Positions 1 through 13,530 of a stretch of 64,000 bases of DNA are shown piece by piece. Numbering within the stretch: position 1 is the stretch's first letter; every line of letters begins with the position of its first letter. The stretch spans positions 13,264,149 to 13,328,148 of the forward strand of contig NC_052027.1 of assembly GCF_015832195.1 (NCBI RefSeq), in the 5' to 3' direction. The stretch is from Motacilla alba alba (Eukaryota; Chordata; Aves; Passeriformes; Motacillidae). Below the pieces are notes generated by a model. It saw nothing but the letters and a program-made list of their open reading frames with translations, ran no database searches and had not been told where the DNA came from. A program made the position numbers and the translations under genes.

Positions 1-3000
1 TGCATTTACTATCAGCTGCTTTTAGAGTAGCTAATTTAAAAGAAACTAGTAAAAGTAAAATTTCATTAATGCATTGGAGAGGACAGGACACACTTATATT
101 TAGATTCATGTCTGCCTGCATCAAAACCAAAACCCACCTATTTATTGTTGTGCACCAGTTCAAATCCTGAGAGACTGCAACTTTAATTTTTACGGATGCT
201 GGCACAGCACACAGGGCTGGGATCACATCCTTGTGCCTCCCATGGGGTTCACAATCTCAAAGGGAGAAAACAGAGTGAGCGTTCAGTCCTGAGAGTCTTC
301 TCCAGGAAGATTCCCATCACACCTGTGAGAGAATTAAGCTAAAGAATTCAACTACATGGTTAACATTTATATAGATTTTTTTTTTTTACTAAGGAAAGCA
401 GTGGGCAGATGTCTATAAAATATGTCTAGGCTTAATCTAGTTGGCCACTGGATGTCACTGATGGCCTCACAAATACAATGGTAGCATGTGAAAAAAAAAA
501 CAAAGCATGAGCAGGTATTAAAAACAAACCTTGTACATCACCCGTACATTTGAAGGGGGAATTAAGAGTGTCTCAGCAGGTTTGAAAGGTGTCACTACTG
601 GCATTTTTAGGTTCTCAGTGAAAATGTGTGCAAAACTCTCTCACTCTGGTGAGAATATTTCTTCATGTAGCTACAGAATAAAATACCCACAGTTTTCATA
701 AACTGAAGCAGAACCTCATTATGATCTCAGACAGCCAAACTCGTGAGAGATGAATTGTACCTGAAACTCACCCAGGCTGAGGTCAAGCATTCTGAAGAGT
801 TTAAAGTGAATCAAATATTTTCTTCTGATTTAGTTATCTTCTTCCCCCTTGTATACCCCCTTTAACCCTGAATGGGAACTGCTGTCAAAAAGGAAGCACA
901 TTTGCCAGTTGTCACTACCTTTAGCTAATGTAGCCTCAGCTGGTAGGATGGAAAATTGCCTTTGTTTTGGTAGATGAAAGTATGATGGTGTCTAATACCT
1001 TCATCTTCTGGGGTGAGGAAAAGAATTGCCCAAAACCAAGCTCAGACTTGTGCTCTCTACAGTGGCTTCCCAATTGCTAAACATCTGCTGGGCCTGTTGG
1101 TAACTAAAACACTGGAAAAAGCATTTCTGGAAAGAGCATATATGATTGTTATTTCCCTGTGTTTTCCTGGGATGAAAGTTAAATGAGGTTGCATGAGACT
1201 GAGAACTGACTAACTTCTCTTGGAGTGCCTCAGCAAAAACAAGTGACAACTGCTAATGGAGACTAATTGAAAAAACGTTCATTAAACATCTGAACACATC
1301 CAGTGTTGGCCAAGTTACTTTCAGAAGACAGCACAGCCATAGGCTGAGCTGATTTCCTAGCAGTACCAGAAAGACAAGGCTCCTGAATGCACTCTGAAGA
1401 GCTAGAAGGCTGCTGAAACCAAAAATTCAGGGGTTAATTTTCATACTAAGCTCACATTTAGAAAAACATGAAACAGATGTTCATATCAAAATCTGGTATT
1501 TTTCTGTAAGAGCCTAACATGAAAAAGAAGTGAAGTTAAAGCATGCATGTTAATAGCTCCTTTCAAATAGTTTAGTCTTTTCCGAATGCATAGATGTTCA
1601 GAAAATCTCAGTCTAAGCAATTCTGGGTAACATAAAAAAAGTCTCTGCTGGCTTAAGCTAACAGAGTAACTGCTTTATCTCAACAGGAAAGAACTTTCCT
1701 CTTGGGGTCCTCTGTCTCACCATGGAATTCTTGAGTTGAATTAGCTTATTAATCGGTGTGTACATGAGTCTAGATATAAGGATGCCACGTGGCAAACAGG
1801 CAACCTGCACAGGGAGATATGACCACGCTGAGCCTGCTCCCAGAAAGAAGAATCCCAGCTGTAGTTAGAAGGGTCCTTTGCCAGGTCCCTCCATGATCAA
1901 AGCTGTAGCAATAGTCAGACATGACACCATGAATGAGAAATGTAGCACAAATAACGCAGAATCAGGGGTGTATTGTGCTTAGCACTTTTCCAGCAATTTG
2001 CTGTATTAGTACTTTGGCCATCTGACACCTGGGCAGTCCCTGGATCATGGCAGGCTCTGCAGCTGCTCTGTTTGCTGTAGCTCACCAGACTTTGGATGCA
2101 ACTCCAGTGACTGCATGTGTGAATCCCTGTCAGTTTGTCCAGCTGACTTCCAGATAGACACTGTGGCAGATTAGACCTGCTATTTTTGTAAAACTAGATA
2201 AAATAGAAAAAAATTGCATTATTATTTTGGGTGAAGTCAGCTTCACTGACACTAGCAGCTTTGTGAATGATACTGAAGCCATTGCTTGTACAGGCATGTT
2301 TCTGTCAGTCTGCTCAGAACAGCTCTAGTTTAATCTAACTGCACTTCAGCACTTCTACTGCCTGCAATTCCTTATCCAGAACATTTTTACCAGCTCTGTT
2401 GGCTGGCTCTTTCAGAGATTCTCGACGTTTTGTCTCAAGGCCATGCAGATTTCGCTCCATGAAGGACTTTCTTGTTAAAAACCCCAGAAGGCAGAGGTTG
2501 ATCAGAAATCCAGCAAGAACTACACTGTGCCTCTGATGCCACTGAGAGCAAGGAGATCATGCCACACACAGCTCATATTTCTGTCCCTGCCACTTCACAC
2601 GACTGGCCAGTTTTTGGTACCCTTTTACAGATCTTTACTAGTTCCACTATTTTTGCAATGTAGGATACCAAGATTGCTCCTGGTATTTAAAAATAAAAGC
2701 AGAGGGTAGTTCTCAGTTTTGTTTTTCTTTCCTAATAATTCCTTATGGTCTGGCTTGCTGTGAGCTCGTGTTCTCCCAAACACAGCTGTTATGGCCCCAG
2801 ATCTCATTTCTTGGGAGTGCTGGTAAGTACCTCAGTGTCCCTCTTTTGCTCTGTGTGGGACTGCGTGTTCATTGCCATACAATTCTCCTGCAAATGCTTT
2901 TATTTTTCATAACCTGTATCAGCCGCAAGTGTTGCCAGCTCATTTGTTGTCCCCTTTCCAATTTACAGTGGTTGCAAAGCCAATTTGCATTAGTTAGGGC

Positions 3001-5009
3001 CTTTAACAATCCCTGGCATTTTGCTCAGGAGCTGCAGGAGGTTTCAGTAGTAAAAAGTCTGGCAGACTCAAGTTGATCTCTCTGGCACAATGGTTATATG
3101 TGGTCCAGAGTAGGGTCAGTGAACCACTGAGGATACCTTATGTGAGCAGGGAAGTGCCCATGTCTGTCCTAAACCACCCCAAGGGCACTGGATTGCTGCA
3201 GCTGAGGGGTGAAATGGGGGTGGAAAGGAGAACACTTTCCTGTGGTTGTGAAGCCTTTGTGTTTATAAGTGACTCAGACTGAATAACCTCACTCAAGATG
3301 CTCCAAGAGCTGTGCCAGGACACACCTTTGATAAGTTACAGAGACACTTGTTCAAAATTCCTGGCATTGGGTTGTGGCAGGAGCAGCCTAGGAAATGTGC
3401 AGCTCAGGTCAGGTTTGCTGCAGAGGTGTTATCCCAGCTGGAAGGAGAAAAATGATGGCAGTGTGGGCATTTGATAACCCAGTGAAAGATGCCACCTCAA
3501 GCAGTGAGGTGACAGGATGTGTGCACACAGAGGCTGGAAAAATTGTAATAGTTGAACAACAGGAAAGAAGAAGGGCCCAGGTATAGTCTTTGGAATGATT
3601 AGGCTGACTTTGAGAAGAGTTTCATTCATTTTATACTACAAATTGATATTGCTAATCTAGGACTAAAGCACATCTCACATACTTAGCTGTGGAACTTGAG
3701 ACTGAAGCAACTAGGTAGGTATTTGTAAAGCGGGATTTTCCTACTGAAAAGAAGAAAAAACCCCAGCCAGCTGATGTTCTCTGACACAGACTAATAATCT
3801 TTTATTAATCTTATGGAGAACTGTCCAAAAATAGCTGAGCTTTGGAAGAGTAAAGCCAAGTGCAAGAAACACCACGGTGGTGTTGGGACAGTCATGGATC
3901 TGGCTGGAGCACTTCTGCTTGCCCCTGTGTTTTCTCCCATTGCTATTCCTAATATCCAGAATCAAGTATCAAGCCAGGCTTTAATCTGAATAAGGCTGTT
4001 AATAAGAATAATAAAAAAAAGCCTGTTATAAGTCCCAGCCCTGGATTTAAGCCAGACTTCCACTACAAGTATCAGTTGATGAGTATTATCCCTTGTTGTG
4101 TCAGCAGAAGTCCTCCTGTGGACTTAGTTATGACAAAACTCTGTATTCACCAGAGCAGCTTATTTCCCCCATATTACGCAGCAGAAGTTCAGTTTTGCCA
4201 GAATAAACATGTCTGTGCCAGGAGCTGGGACAGTGCTCTGGAAAGAGCTGCACTGGGAGCTGCACTCTGCTGTGGCCCAGGTTTAGGCACGGGGAGATTG
4301 GGGGATCCTGCCCCAGCACAGATAAGAGCACGAGGCATAAGTTCAGACAGAGAGAGACTGGGAAATGTCCCAATTCCTAACATTACTGTCTCCCAGCCTT
4401 AGCGGGAATGAGCTATTGGCAATTTGAGACAAGCTGCCTCATGCAGAGGAGCTACAGGCCAAGGGAAGCTAACTATTTCTGTCGTGTTTAATTTGACCAC
4501 TTAAACAGTTAATCCCTTTGCAATGTCATTTTTTGGCATACATACCACATCTGTCTATTTCTGAAAAGATCTCCTTACTACTACAGCTTTTTAATATATG
4601 AAACAGTTTGCATCAGATTACAGAGCCTCAGCAGTAGCAGGCACTGTAGGCACCCGCACAGACAGACACACGGACATGTGCACCCAAAGATGCACAGTTC
4701 CTCCAAACATCTCTGCTCTCTCCCTGATCCTCCTGGTTCCCTGTAATGCCTGGCTTCCCCTCTTTGTTCTCTACCAGAAACAAAACAGAACATGCCCCAC
4801 ACAAGTTGTATTCCTGTGTGCTAAGGCTTTATGTACAGAATCCGAGGTGTAACAGATTACCTTTGATATTTCATATTTTCACAGCTTTTTTGTTTTCTGT
4901 TCACTGCCTGTGTTGCTGCCCTGTTCAAGTGTGTTCAACACAGGCTCTGCTTTGCTTTGAACCCATCCTTAATTGCACATACTGGAGAGAGACCACTGAA
5001 GAACCACAG
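1..5009. other. No gene seen; unique-looking noncoding sequence
   Basis: Only short chance ORFs occur here (the longest, at 4076-4402, is 108 codons) and none has recognisable domains. Base composition is AT-leaning with short homopolymers, such as a T run near 366-376 and an A run near 490-500. A CA-rich patch (cagacagacacacggac) lies near 4660-4680. I recognise no transposon and no RNA gene. A tRNA-like B-box word near 157-167 has no matching A box. Confidence 0.6.
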
Positions 5010-5393
5010 ATATGAGTAAGGGGCTGGAGCAGCTCTCACATGAGGAGAGACTGAGCAGTATCATCAATAATAAATCACCATTGATGTAACCTCAATAAAC
5101 CTCTGAAGGGTTGGTTGAAGAAGATCCAGAGGTGCCCAGTGACAGGACAGGCAGTGGACACAAACTGAGCACAGGAGGGTCTGGCAGAACACCAGGAAAC
5201 ACCTTTTCTGTGAGTTTTACCAAGCACTAGCACAGGCTGGACAGAGAGGTTGTAGAGTCTCCATCCCTTGAGGAGCTCCAAAGCCATCTGGATGTGGTTT
5301 GAGGTAACTGGCCCTCATCTTTCCTCCTGGACCAGGGGATTGGGTGAAATGGCCTCCACACCCCCATCCGACCTCAATCATTCTGTGATTATT
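5010..5393 (+). mobile_element. CR1 non-LTR retrotransposon, 3'-end fragment with internal deletion
   Basis: The stretch follows the 3' portion of a bird CR1 LINE. It opens with ggggctggagcagctctca and a gaggagagactgag word (5020-5055). It continues with gatccagaggtgcccagtga (from 5123), then the caccaggaaacacctttt and agcacaggctggacagagag words. It closes with acctcaatcattctgtgatt, the CR1 terminal ATTCTGTG-type motif, at 5393. The element is 5'-truncated, as CR1 copies usually are. Around 5055-5090 the normal 'gagctggg...cagcctggagaagagaag' stretch is missing and replaced by AT-rich sequence, so there is an internal deletion or strong divergence. It has no coding capacity. The family call rests on recalled CR1 consensus features, not on an alignment. 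Confidence 0.88.
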
Positions 5394-7583
5394 AAAATAG
5401 GAAAGTGGTCAGTTCTTGCATTAGGTTCAGCAGGAGATAGGTTTAGGAAATGAATTTTTCTCCTCATTTCATAGGAGGTTTGTGACAACTGCAGGGCACA
5501 CTGAAATAATTTAAATTTTGATGCAACAGATGCTGGAGTAGAAACTATATAAGAAAATGACTTTCATGATTAATATCAACATGCAGAACCTTGAAGAAGC
5601 AGCATCTGTGACTAGAAAAACAGGCAAGAACAGCAGTGGATTTCTCTTCCATGATTCCTCTATTTATTCCTTCATGAAAGTGATGAAATGTCAGCTGTTT
5701 TTTCACGTGTGAGAAGATCTTGCACAGAGGACCCGTGTCTAAGGACATGCACGTGGTGTTTTTACAGCAAAAATAATGTTGTTTTGCAATGCATAGGTGT
5801 ATAGCATTTTTATTAGGGCTGAGAGAATTTAAAAAAACAGCTGAGAAGACACGCATGTGTCTTTTTTCTCCCTTCTTTTCTAAAGAGTTTAATTTAATTT
5901 TAATCCCTTCAGAAATAAGAACAGAAAAAAGAAAAGGAAAGGGAGAAGAATGTAGACAAAGAAGGGAATGAAAATTGAGTATAATTTAAATAGGAAAACT
6001 GAGTTTCCCGTGCACCTTGGATTTATTGTGAGAAGACTTGTCTTTCAAAAAAACTGATTTTTTTTTTATGTACATAGAAGTAATGGGCCATGGGAAGGTT
6101 ATGGAGTAACAGAGTAGCTAGAGTTGTCTGAAAAGACATTTAATTTGGAGCTTGCCAGATACCCTTCTGGCAACTTAGTATTAAGGTTTTTATATACTGT
6201 GGGGTGTATCCTGTTCCCTGGGTCAAATTTGGGTGCATTCTTTTGGTGGAATGCATTCTGTGGCAGCTGAGACACATTATTCTCTGGCTATGTCTTGTGA
6301 AAGTAAAAGAAGCAGGGGAAAAAAAGATGTTTTGAGATAAAATCTGAATGGAGATACTGGGTTTTAGATAGCAAGTAGAGAAACTTGCTTTCAAGGGTTA
6401 GAGACAAAAACTTAAAAAGAGCAAATCTGCAAGACAGAAAAAATTATTATATTGTTATTAAACTGTTATTATAACAGAAAATAATTATTATACTTACACC
6501 AGTTGCTTTACTTTCTAAATGAACATATGTTAATTTTTTTTTATATTTCATGTCCCCAGTTGCAGTACCACATTATTTAAGTATTTATATGTATCTTATA
6601 AATGAGTTATATTTGATATATCATTTACTGATCTATGTTGATTCATTGTTTGGGGCCTAGTAAGTAAAAGAGAAATTCTTTACAGATTGACTTCAGTTAT
6701 TTTATTCTAGACTTGTTAATATATTAGCTGTGTATTCTGATTCTAGTCACTTGATGGTTTCTATTAAACACTGAATAAAAACCTTCTAGGAAAGCTATTT
6801 AGAAATGCATGACTTATTCAATGTGGGGTGTCAGCAGATGATTGATTAAAAAATCTTTACAGGCTAAGGAAAACTTTGGACTAAGGAAGAATTTTTAAAT
6901 AATTTCATCTCTGAACATACAGTGACAAAATCATTGGATTGTCTGAGAAATCACTGGATGTCAGTGAAAATGCTTGTATGTGAAGCTTAGTCTTTATTAC
7001 ACATTTGTTTCATAAATTAGAAAAAGATCTAAGGTAAATGTTCAGCTCATCTGGTTTGTAACAGAAACCATGACTATGGTGCATAGGTACAAAGATGAGC
7101 TCATTCAAGAGCTCTTCTGAAATGATAATTTATCATCTAGGTAATTTTAAATGTTCTTCATGTCATTGCAAGGGTGGCAGATACAGGCTTTTTAAAAGAT
7201 ATTTTTTGTAATCCCCTGGTAAGCTGGAGCTTTAACAGAAGATTTCACTAATGACAATCTTGTAAATACAGGGTAAAATTTTTCAATGTAAAAGTCTGTA
7301 CTGAAATGTATACCACAAAATTGTCTCTTCTTCCACTAAACAAGGATGACTTCCAGTATCATTAGCAATTGTTCCCGAGAAGATTCTGTTTCGGATTATA
7401 TTATATATACAATGGGAATTTATTTGAGGTTTCCCAAGTTTACTAGTTCCATTCCCATGAGCTAACAGACAGTAGATCAAGTGCTTTCCAGTCAAGTATT
7501 CCCATGGCAAATATCCACCAGTGTCCCTTTCATCTGATGCAGTGGCATAGTGCCCATTCTTCTGCTTCATCACTCTCTTTCAG
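5394..7583. other. No gene seen; AT-rich noncoding sequence
   Basis: This stretch is noncoding by eye. It holds A/G-rich patches near 5920-5970 and a T run near 6059-6068. A strongly AT-rich section lies at about 6430-6790 with many TAA/TTA words. The ORFs are 60-103 codons and unrecognisable. The word tttttattagggctgagag (5807-5825) nearly repeats one inside the inverted repeat at 38316-38417. Confidence 0.55.
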
Positions 7584-7764
7584 TGCTGCAGTGTTCCAGG
7601 AAAGGGCCATATCATGTACGAGACTATGCGGGAGACATTAAGCCTAATCTTCAAAACCTTATGGTTCTGTTTCGGGTTTTGCTGACCACTGGAAACAATT
7701 ACAGCACAGACAACACGTGGGAATGTCTGACAGCTTCTTCAGACCCTTTGCACTCAATCACTTG
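7584..7764 (+). other. Possible internal coding exon, unconfirmed
   Basis: The segment is preceded by a pyrimidine-rich tract ending in ctctctttcag (acceptor AG at 7582-7583). It is followed by a strong donor-like gtgagt at 7765. Between them, 181 bases are open in one frame only; the other two have stops. The open frame enters in intron phase 1 and leaves in phase 2. Its translation looks protein-like, including DIKPNLQNLMVLFRVLLTTG and NNYSTDNTWECLTASSDP, and it keeps several CpGs. I recognise no family. A word resembling cation-channel pore segments (VLFR...TG...W..C) is too weak to use. Chance exon-like segments occur elsewhere in this window, so this could be noise or a noncoding RNA exon. 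Confidence 0.22.
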
Positions 7765-10700
7765 GTGAGTCTTTAGGTTTTTGATTATTGCAATCGCAGT
7801 CCAAAGGCTGTGTTTGTATCAATGTCCTGGAAATGAGCAAGAACCACACAACAGGTGGTCAAGGTGACTGTCACTAGACATGTATAAAATAGGTAAAATA
7901 GACTGCTAAACAGTCATTTTCTTATTTCTGTCATTATGCCAGGAAATCCATTAACAGCCACTGACACCTACTCATCTGCATTTTTTGTGCTTGCCAGTGC
8001 TGAAAGCTCATGGCCTTCATGAAGGCTATAGTTACCACATCTTTATAAGCATAACTAGTAAAGTTTACTTCCTCCTGAGAAAACTTTTCCTAATCTTGGC
8101 TTTTGCCTAACTGTTTTCAAAACAAGATCTGGGCATCCATAGAAAGTAGAAAAAGAGATGGATTTGGTGACTTTATATGCAGTACTTCCAACAGGCACCA
8201 TACTGTTAATTCTAGAGAAGCAGAATCTGTGCAGAAGATGTGCTCACCAGTAAGCAAGAGCTGTGTTCAGGAATGTACAAATGCCATGAGAAAGGCTTAT
8301 CTGTTCAGAGAATTCAGGAGCTTCTGAAGGATCTTCAGGATCTTCATTTGAACAAGAAAGTTGAGAGGCTGTGGAAGTGAGGGACAAGAGAACTGAGCAG
8401 TATGAATGAGGGTTGAGGATACCCAGCCAGTCAGGAAACCAAAGCTGATGGAGAGACAAAAAATTTACATGCAATTTCTCACAGGAGAAAGAAAAAAATT
8501 AAATTAGGAGGACAGCACTTGTTTCCCAGACTGGTTGGAAACTAGATATTGGAGTTTCTACCACATAGAAGTAGATACTGAAAGTGTGACAAGGAAGTGT
8601 GCTGCTGTTGGCATGGCTCAGGAATAAAGCTTGTGAGGGCTGGGTACTTTCAGCCTTTAGCTGCCCTTTTTCAGCAGAAAAGACAAAAATCCCAGATCTT
8701 CAGATCTTCAGGGAGATGTTTCTTCATTTTATCTCAATGAAAATGGTAAGAAACAGCCTGCAAATGTGGAGGAATGGAGATAATTTGTAATGCTGAGCAC
8801 ATAGTGAGCAGATTCTACCTAAAATAAGATATAAAGAAGATTCATACCTAACTGCTTTCATAAGTCACTATCTGTATGTGCTTTTTCCATGGTGTTTCTC
8901 ATGTCCTGAGTATTGGGGATGTTTTATGTCTTGTGAGACTGGCAGGATAGAATTAAGTGAGACCAGCCATATGGCAGCTAAACAGGATAAATGCTGAACA
9001 GAAGAGAAGTTTCCAAATTAATTAAAAGGTGTAGTTGTGAAAGTATAAAAAGTGCGCCTTTTAAAGGTGTGGCCTCTGTTTATTTTTTAATAAACAATCT
9101 GAAATGTCCCTACTTGCGGGGACTTTTACAAGTATCTTTGTTCTAAAGTGGCATGAAATCCAAAAAACTCAGATGTTCTGCAGACGTTTTTATTGATGGC
9201 TCTGCTTTAGGCTTTGACCCCATGTATATTTCATGCAACAGATCTGTCCCACTCTAATTGACATATAAGAAGGCAGAAGCAAAGAAACATTAAAACCCCT
9301 GAATTTCTTAAATTATATTAAAAAAAATTGGATTTCATTGGAACTTTTTGTTCAAAGGTAGTTTGGTTTTCATGTTCCCTGAATCAAAGAAAATTTCTTC
9401 AGATGCACTTTAAAAGAATTAGTCTAATCAGACTGTATTCTGTACCTTTGATCTGGTGTGCCTGTGTCTGCTTTCTTAACATACCTCATGTATAGAGACC
9501 TTTTGATGATTTGAGAGTTTTCCTTGAAATAACTAACATATACAACAAAATAAATGTGAAATCCTGTTCTCTTTGAGCATGGACATTGAATGAGACAAAG
9601 AAAAGGCCTGGCTTGTTTGTAAATAGTATTTCCAGAAGGATTCAGAAAACCAGTGCCTTGCTATAACTTGCCCAAACCTCTCCCCTTATTATTCCTTTAT
9701 AAAAGTTGTAGAATTTTGCACCCAGTGTCTTAGCACCCCTTTCTGTGAAAGGTTCTAGGTACTACTGTTAAACTCAGCAGAGGCACTGGTTTAATGTATA
9801 ACTGCACAAAAATGAAGAAGAAAGAGTAAAACAAGATTAGCCAAACTCTGTAAGTAATGTAATGTTTCTTTTGAATTGTGAATGATGATCCATTCTTGGC
9901 TCAAGAATAATATAAATACACATTCCTCAGAGGAGAGATGAAGGATTGACGTGGATTTTTCAAGGTTTCTTTTTGCAAAGAGGACACCTTGTTGAAAATG
10001 GATGACATAAATTACAGTGGGTAGGTGTGCATTCTATTTCTATTACTTAAATTCATGAACAGTGACTGCTGTTTGCAGGAAAAAAAAAGATGGCAGGTCT
10101 TCAGGCACTGAATTAATACACTGTTTATAATTACTTACACAGGGTAGTTATTGACCTGCTGCTACATCACTTTTCTCTTGAGTTCAGCCAGAATTGCACC
10201 TTCCCCAAACACTGTCACACACCCAGGCATCTCTCTGCTCTAGAAATGGGGATTTTCAGTCCCATTGCTGAAGGCTTTGGAGCCAATGTTCCTCTTGCGT
10301 TGGACCAATTGCTTTGGTGTGTTTTATATCTATGGATCCAGACTGCTCAGTCAGTTATGGCACTATTATTTTATAATTTAGATAGAGTAAGAAATGTAAT
10401 GAGAAATGAAAAATCAGAAGTCACTTAGACATCTCTAATTGCTGTTATTCCTTTATTTCTCTTCGAAGTTCTTTGCGTTTAGAAAGCCAAGGTGCTTCCT
10501 CTTCTGTTTCTTGCTAAGCTTCCCCTTCAGAGCCTGGCATGACTCCTTTACTTTGAGGCTTTTCTTCCTGCTTCACTTTTTGTCTCCTGTCATACTGTGC
10601 TCTCTGTTTCTCTTCCTTATTTTTTTTTTTTTAATGGTGAGAGATTCTTTCATTTTGAACTGCTTCAGCCTCTCTCTGAAAGGATCAAAGCTTCACACTT

Positions 10701-13505
10701 TGCTCCGTCTCCCTTTGCTCCTTTGCCTCCCCTCACTTTCTTTCCACCCTTCTGCTCTTTCAGAGTTCAGACATGAAAAAATTGTTTTGTCCAAAGTGGA
10801 GCAAACTCTTTGCATAAGGAAATTCTCTTCAAATGGATGATTAACAAAGTTGAATGGCTCTCAAGTATTAATCCTGTGCCAAGCATCAGAATTTCTTCTG
10901 TCACCACCTTTAGGTTTTAATTCAAAGTAAAAACAAATACAAATGAGACACTAATAAAGTCCTAGTTTCTGGGAGGAACATTTGACCTGACATGAATATA
11001 ATATGAAACCAAGTACTTAAATTACACATGGAAAGACACACTGAATCATGAGGCATGTGACAGTTTTAAGCCCTGTGAATATTTTCACCTGCATCTCTCC
11101 TGCATGTTTGTACATCATTTACTGCCTTTTTTCCTCTGGAGTATGCAAGTAGGATAGCATGTTTTACCAAAATGGGATCTTGAAAGAAAACATAATTGCA
11201 TTTATATGGGTTTTCCAGTAAGAATTCAAACATTCCTTGGCTAATAAACTTATTTACCACAAGTGGTAATGTGCAGGTGTGCATTCTTAAACAAGCAAAC
11301 ATCAGTTTAAAATGAGTTACACAAAACCTGTGAATACAAGATGAATCTTGCATACTGTGAACTTTCGTATTGCTTTCTTTTATTGTTCTTTGTATCTTCT
11401 TGAGTGGAAAGAAACTTAATTAAAATCATCAAGAAGCATTGCAACAAAGCAAACTCATTCCTGTGGCTCTTTTGCCACCTCACTGTGCCTGAGATAAAAG
11501 GTTCTCCAAGATGATTTGATACATACTCAACCTTATTGATGGTTGCTTGTCTTCCATACCCAAACTATCTTGTCATTTGTACTTCTGTTTGGCTTTTTAG
11601 AAAGATGTGTTTGCCTTTTGATATCTATTTTTTGGATATCATCTGACTGGAGACCAAAGCCAAGCCCTGCATTTACCTGGCTCCAAGTCACCATACCATG
11701 AGAAATCCCATGGTGACACCCATGCGAAGAAGAGGCCACGCTGCAGCAAGGATGTTGCTGAGAGGGTGACAGGTTTCCACAGCTCCACTCTCCCTTTCTT
11801 TGTCTCAGAATGTCTCTCCTGGCCATATCAGCTGCAATGCCATGTATCAGTCATGGCATGCCCTGTCCCGTCCTTGCACAGGGTAACTCAGCTTTAGAAA
11901 ACCTCTTCTCCAAATCACACCCCACTCGGTGTCCCTAGGGTGGGACTAGCCTGACCCACACAGCCCTGCACTCTTGCTACCCTTCTTGAACCTCTGAAAG
12001 GCCGTGCCAGGGCAGCACAGGGGCTGTGAGCTCCATTCTGTATCATTTTCTCCTATTGCAGGGCTTATCCCCACTCCAATGTCCCAGTCTCGGCCAAACG
12101 TCTGTGAACACAGATGTGAGGTGGGGAGGGACCCGTGCGCTCTGTGGGAAGGTGGGGGGTCCCTGCAGCTCCCAGCACAAAGCTCCATCTGCAGCCCTCT
12201 CTCCCGAGGCAATTCCAGTGGGCAGAACAAAGGCAGACCTCGCAGGTGGCAGCATCTTCCACTTGTAATTCCATTTTCTGTTTAAGAACATGTAATGTCC
12301 TGGGTTAATAGCATGCACGAAAGTCAACAGGAAGGAAACTAATGGATAAACTCATCCCAGAGGGCAGTAAACAATCCCAAATGTAGCTCTGCTTCCAGCC
12401 CCCGCGCTGCATCCATCTTGGCATTCCTCAGCACCAGTAGGAGATCTCACAAATGTTAAGGGAAAATAAGGGGTAGGTTTTAAATGCTTGTGTGAGATTT
12501 CAGTTCCCTGGAACCTGTTTATCTAAACCAAAGCAAACATTATCTTCGGTGACTTGTGCTTGTGACTTATTTCCCATGCACACCATAGATTAGTAAAGCC
12601 TGCTTTTGGATTTGTTGACATTTAATAAAAGCTAGACACTCCAGGGGAAAATAAATAGTTTTTGTTCTGTAGCCATAGCTGGATTTCCTTTTGGTTGGAA
12701 TCTTAGCTGGGTGCTCATAGCATTTATATGCAATTAGAATCAAAGACAGCCAAGAAAATTGGAATCACGACACAGGTTTGTATCTGGGCATGGAGACCAT
12801 CACTCCATTATATTCTCACATGCATCAGGAGAAGAAAATATATTCATATTAATTTTTTTCATATTAAAGTCTTTAGGAAATCTGGCAAAAAATAGATTTG
12901 CATGAGTAATCAGAACAGTCATTTGGAGGTTTAGAAATTGAATCATTGACTTAATCCATATGTTTTAGCTCAGATCTCTGAAATATACTACGCTTATTCT
13001 GAGATGGAAATAGAGCAGTTTTAAGGAAGTCAACTGTACAAAAATATAGATATGTTAAACTTTGGAGCGTCTAATAGTAAAATATAAAACAAAATTGGTC
13101 TACTAGCAACACTTGAAAGACAAGGTATTTATTGTGAGGCTAAGCTAATGCTATTCTCTTGGAATTTGATTTTACATTTCATAAAATATGGCATAACCCT
13201 TGGGATCTAATTCTCCAGTATATTATTGGTGGGAGAATATCTATATGCTGGCATCACCACTCTACCTGTATTTGTATTGAGCATTGCAAAGGCTTAGGAA
13301 AATGACACTTAGAAGGCTGTAACAGCCCTTAGCAAGTGCTTCCACAGCTTTCAGGTCTGGCCAAACAGAAGTGTTAAAACACATTTTCACCTAAGAGCAT
13401 TCCTATTGATCACTTAAATGGCATCAGGAGGCATAATACAGGAAATTAAATTATTCTAAAGTAAGCCTTTAAAAGTAAGCATTTTATTGGCATTTAATAC
13501 AATAG
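7765..13505. other. No gene seen; noncoding sequence
   Basis: No reliable gene is visible. A weak exon-like segment at 8675-8745 has acceptor tttttcag, donor gtaaga and an open frame of 23 codons. A TATA-like word followed by an aggtgtgg (CACC-box) word lies at about 9041-9072. A long pyrimidine-rich stretch at 10480-10760 produces a 133-codon ORF rich in Leu, Phe and Ser (10439-10840), which is a composition artefact. The 11950-12260 stretch is somewhat GC- and CpG-richer, with several overlapping shadow ORFs. Confidence 0.5.
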
Positions 13506-13530
13506 ATACATACATGCATGCACATATATA
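13506..13530. repeat. Alternating purine-pyrimidine tract, 25 bp
   Basis: The run atacatacatgcatgcac followed by atatata alternates purine and pyrimidine at every step for 25 bases. It contains the self-complementary word tgcatgca. Such tracts can adopt non-B DNA and are prone to length change. It lies in a general AT-rich setting. Confidence 0.7.

Noticed and set aside
157..167. tRNA or tRNA-derived SINE B box (agttcaaatcc)
   Set aside because: There is no A box at the correct distance upstream and no cloverleaf can be drawn around it.
7584..7764. Cation-channel pore-loop exon
   Set aside because: Only scattered residues (VLFR, TG, W, C) fit. The segment lacks the expected selectivity-filter context and transmembrane neighbours, so no channel function is assigned.
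8675..8745. Small exon candidate with tttttcag acceptor and gtaaga donor
   Set aside because: It has only 23 open codons. Its exit phase does not fit the downstream candidate at 36478, and the peptide is low-complexity Ser/Asp/Asn-rich.
10439..10840. 133-codon hydrophobic ORF resembling a membrane protein
   Set aside because: The Leu/Phe/Ser richness comes from a pyrimidine-rich DNA tract (ctt, ttc and tct codons), not from a membrane protein.
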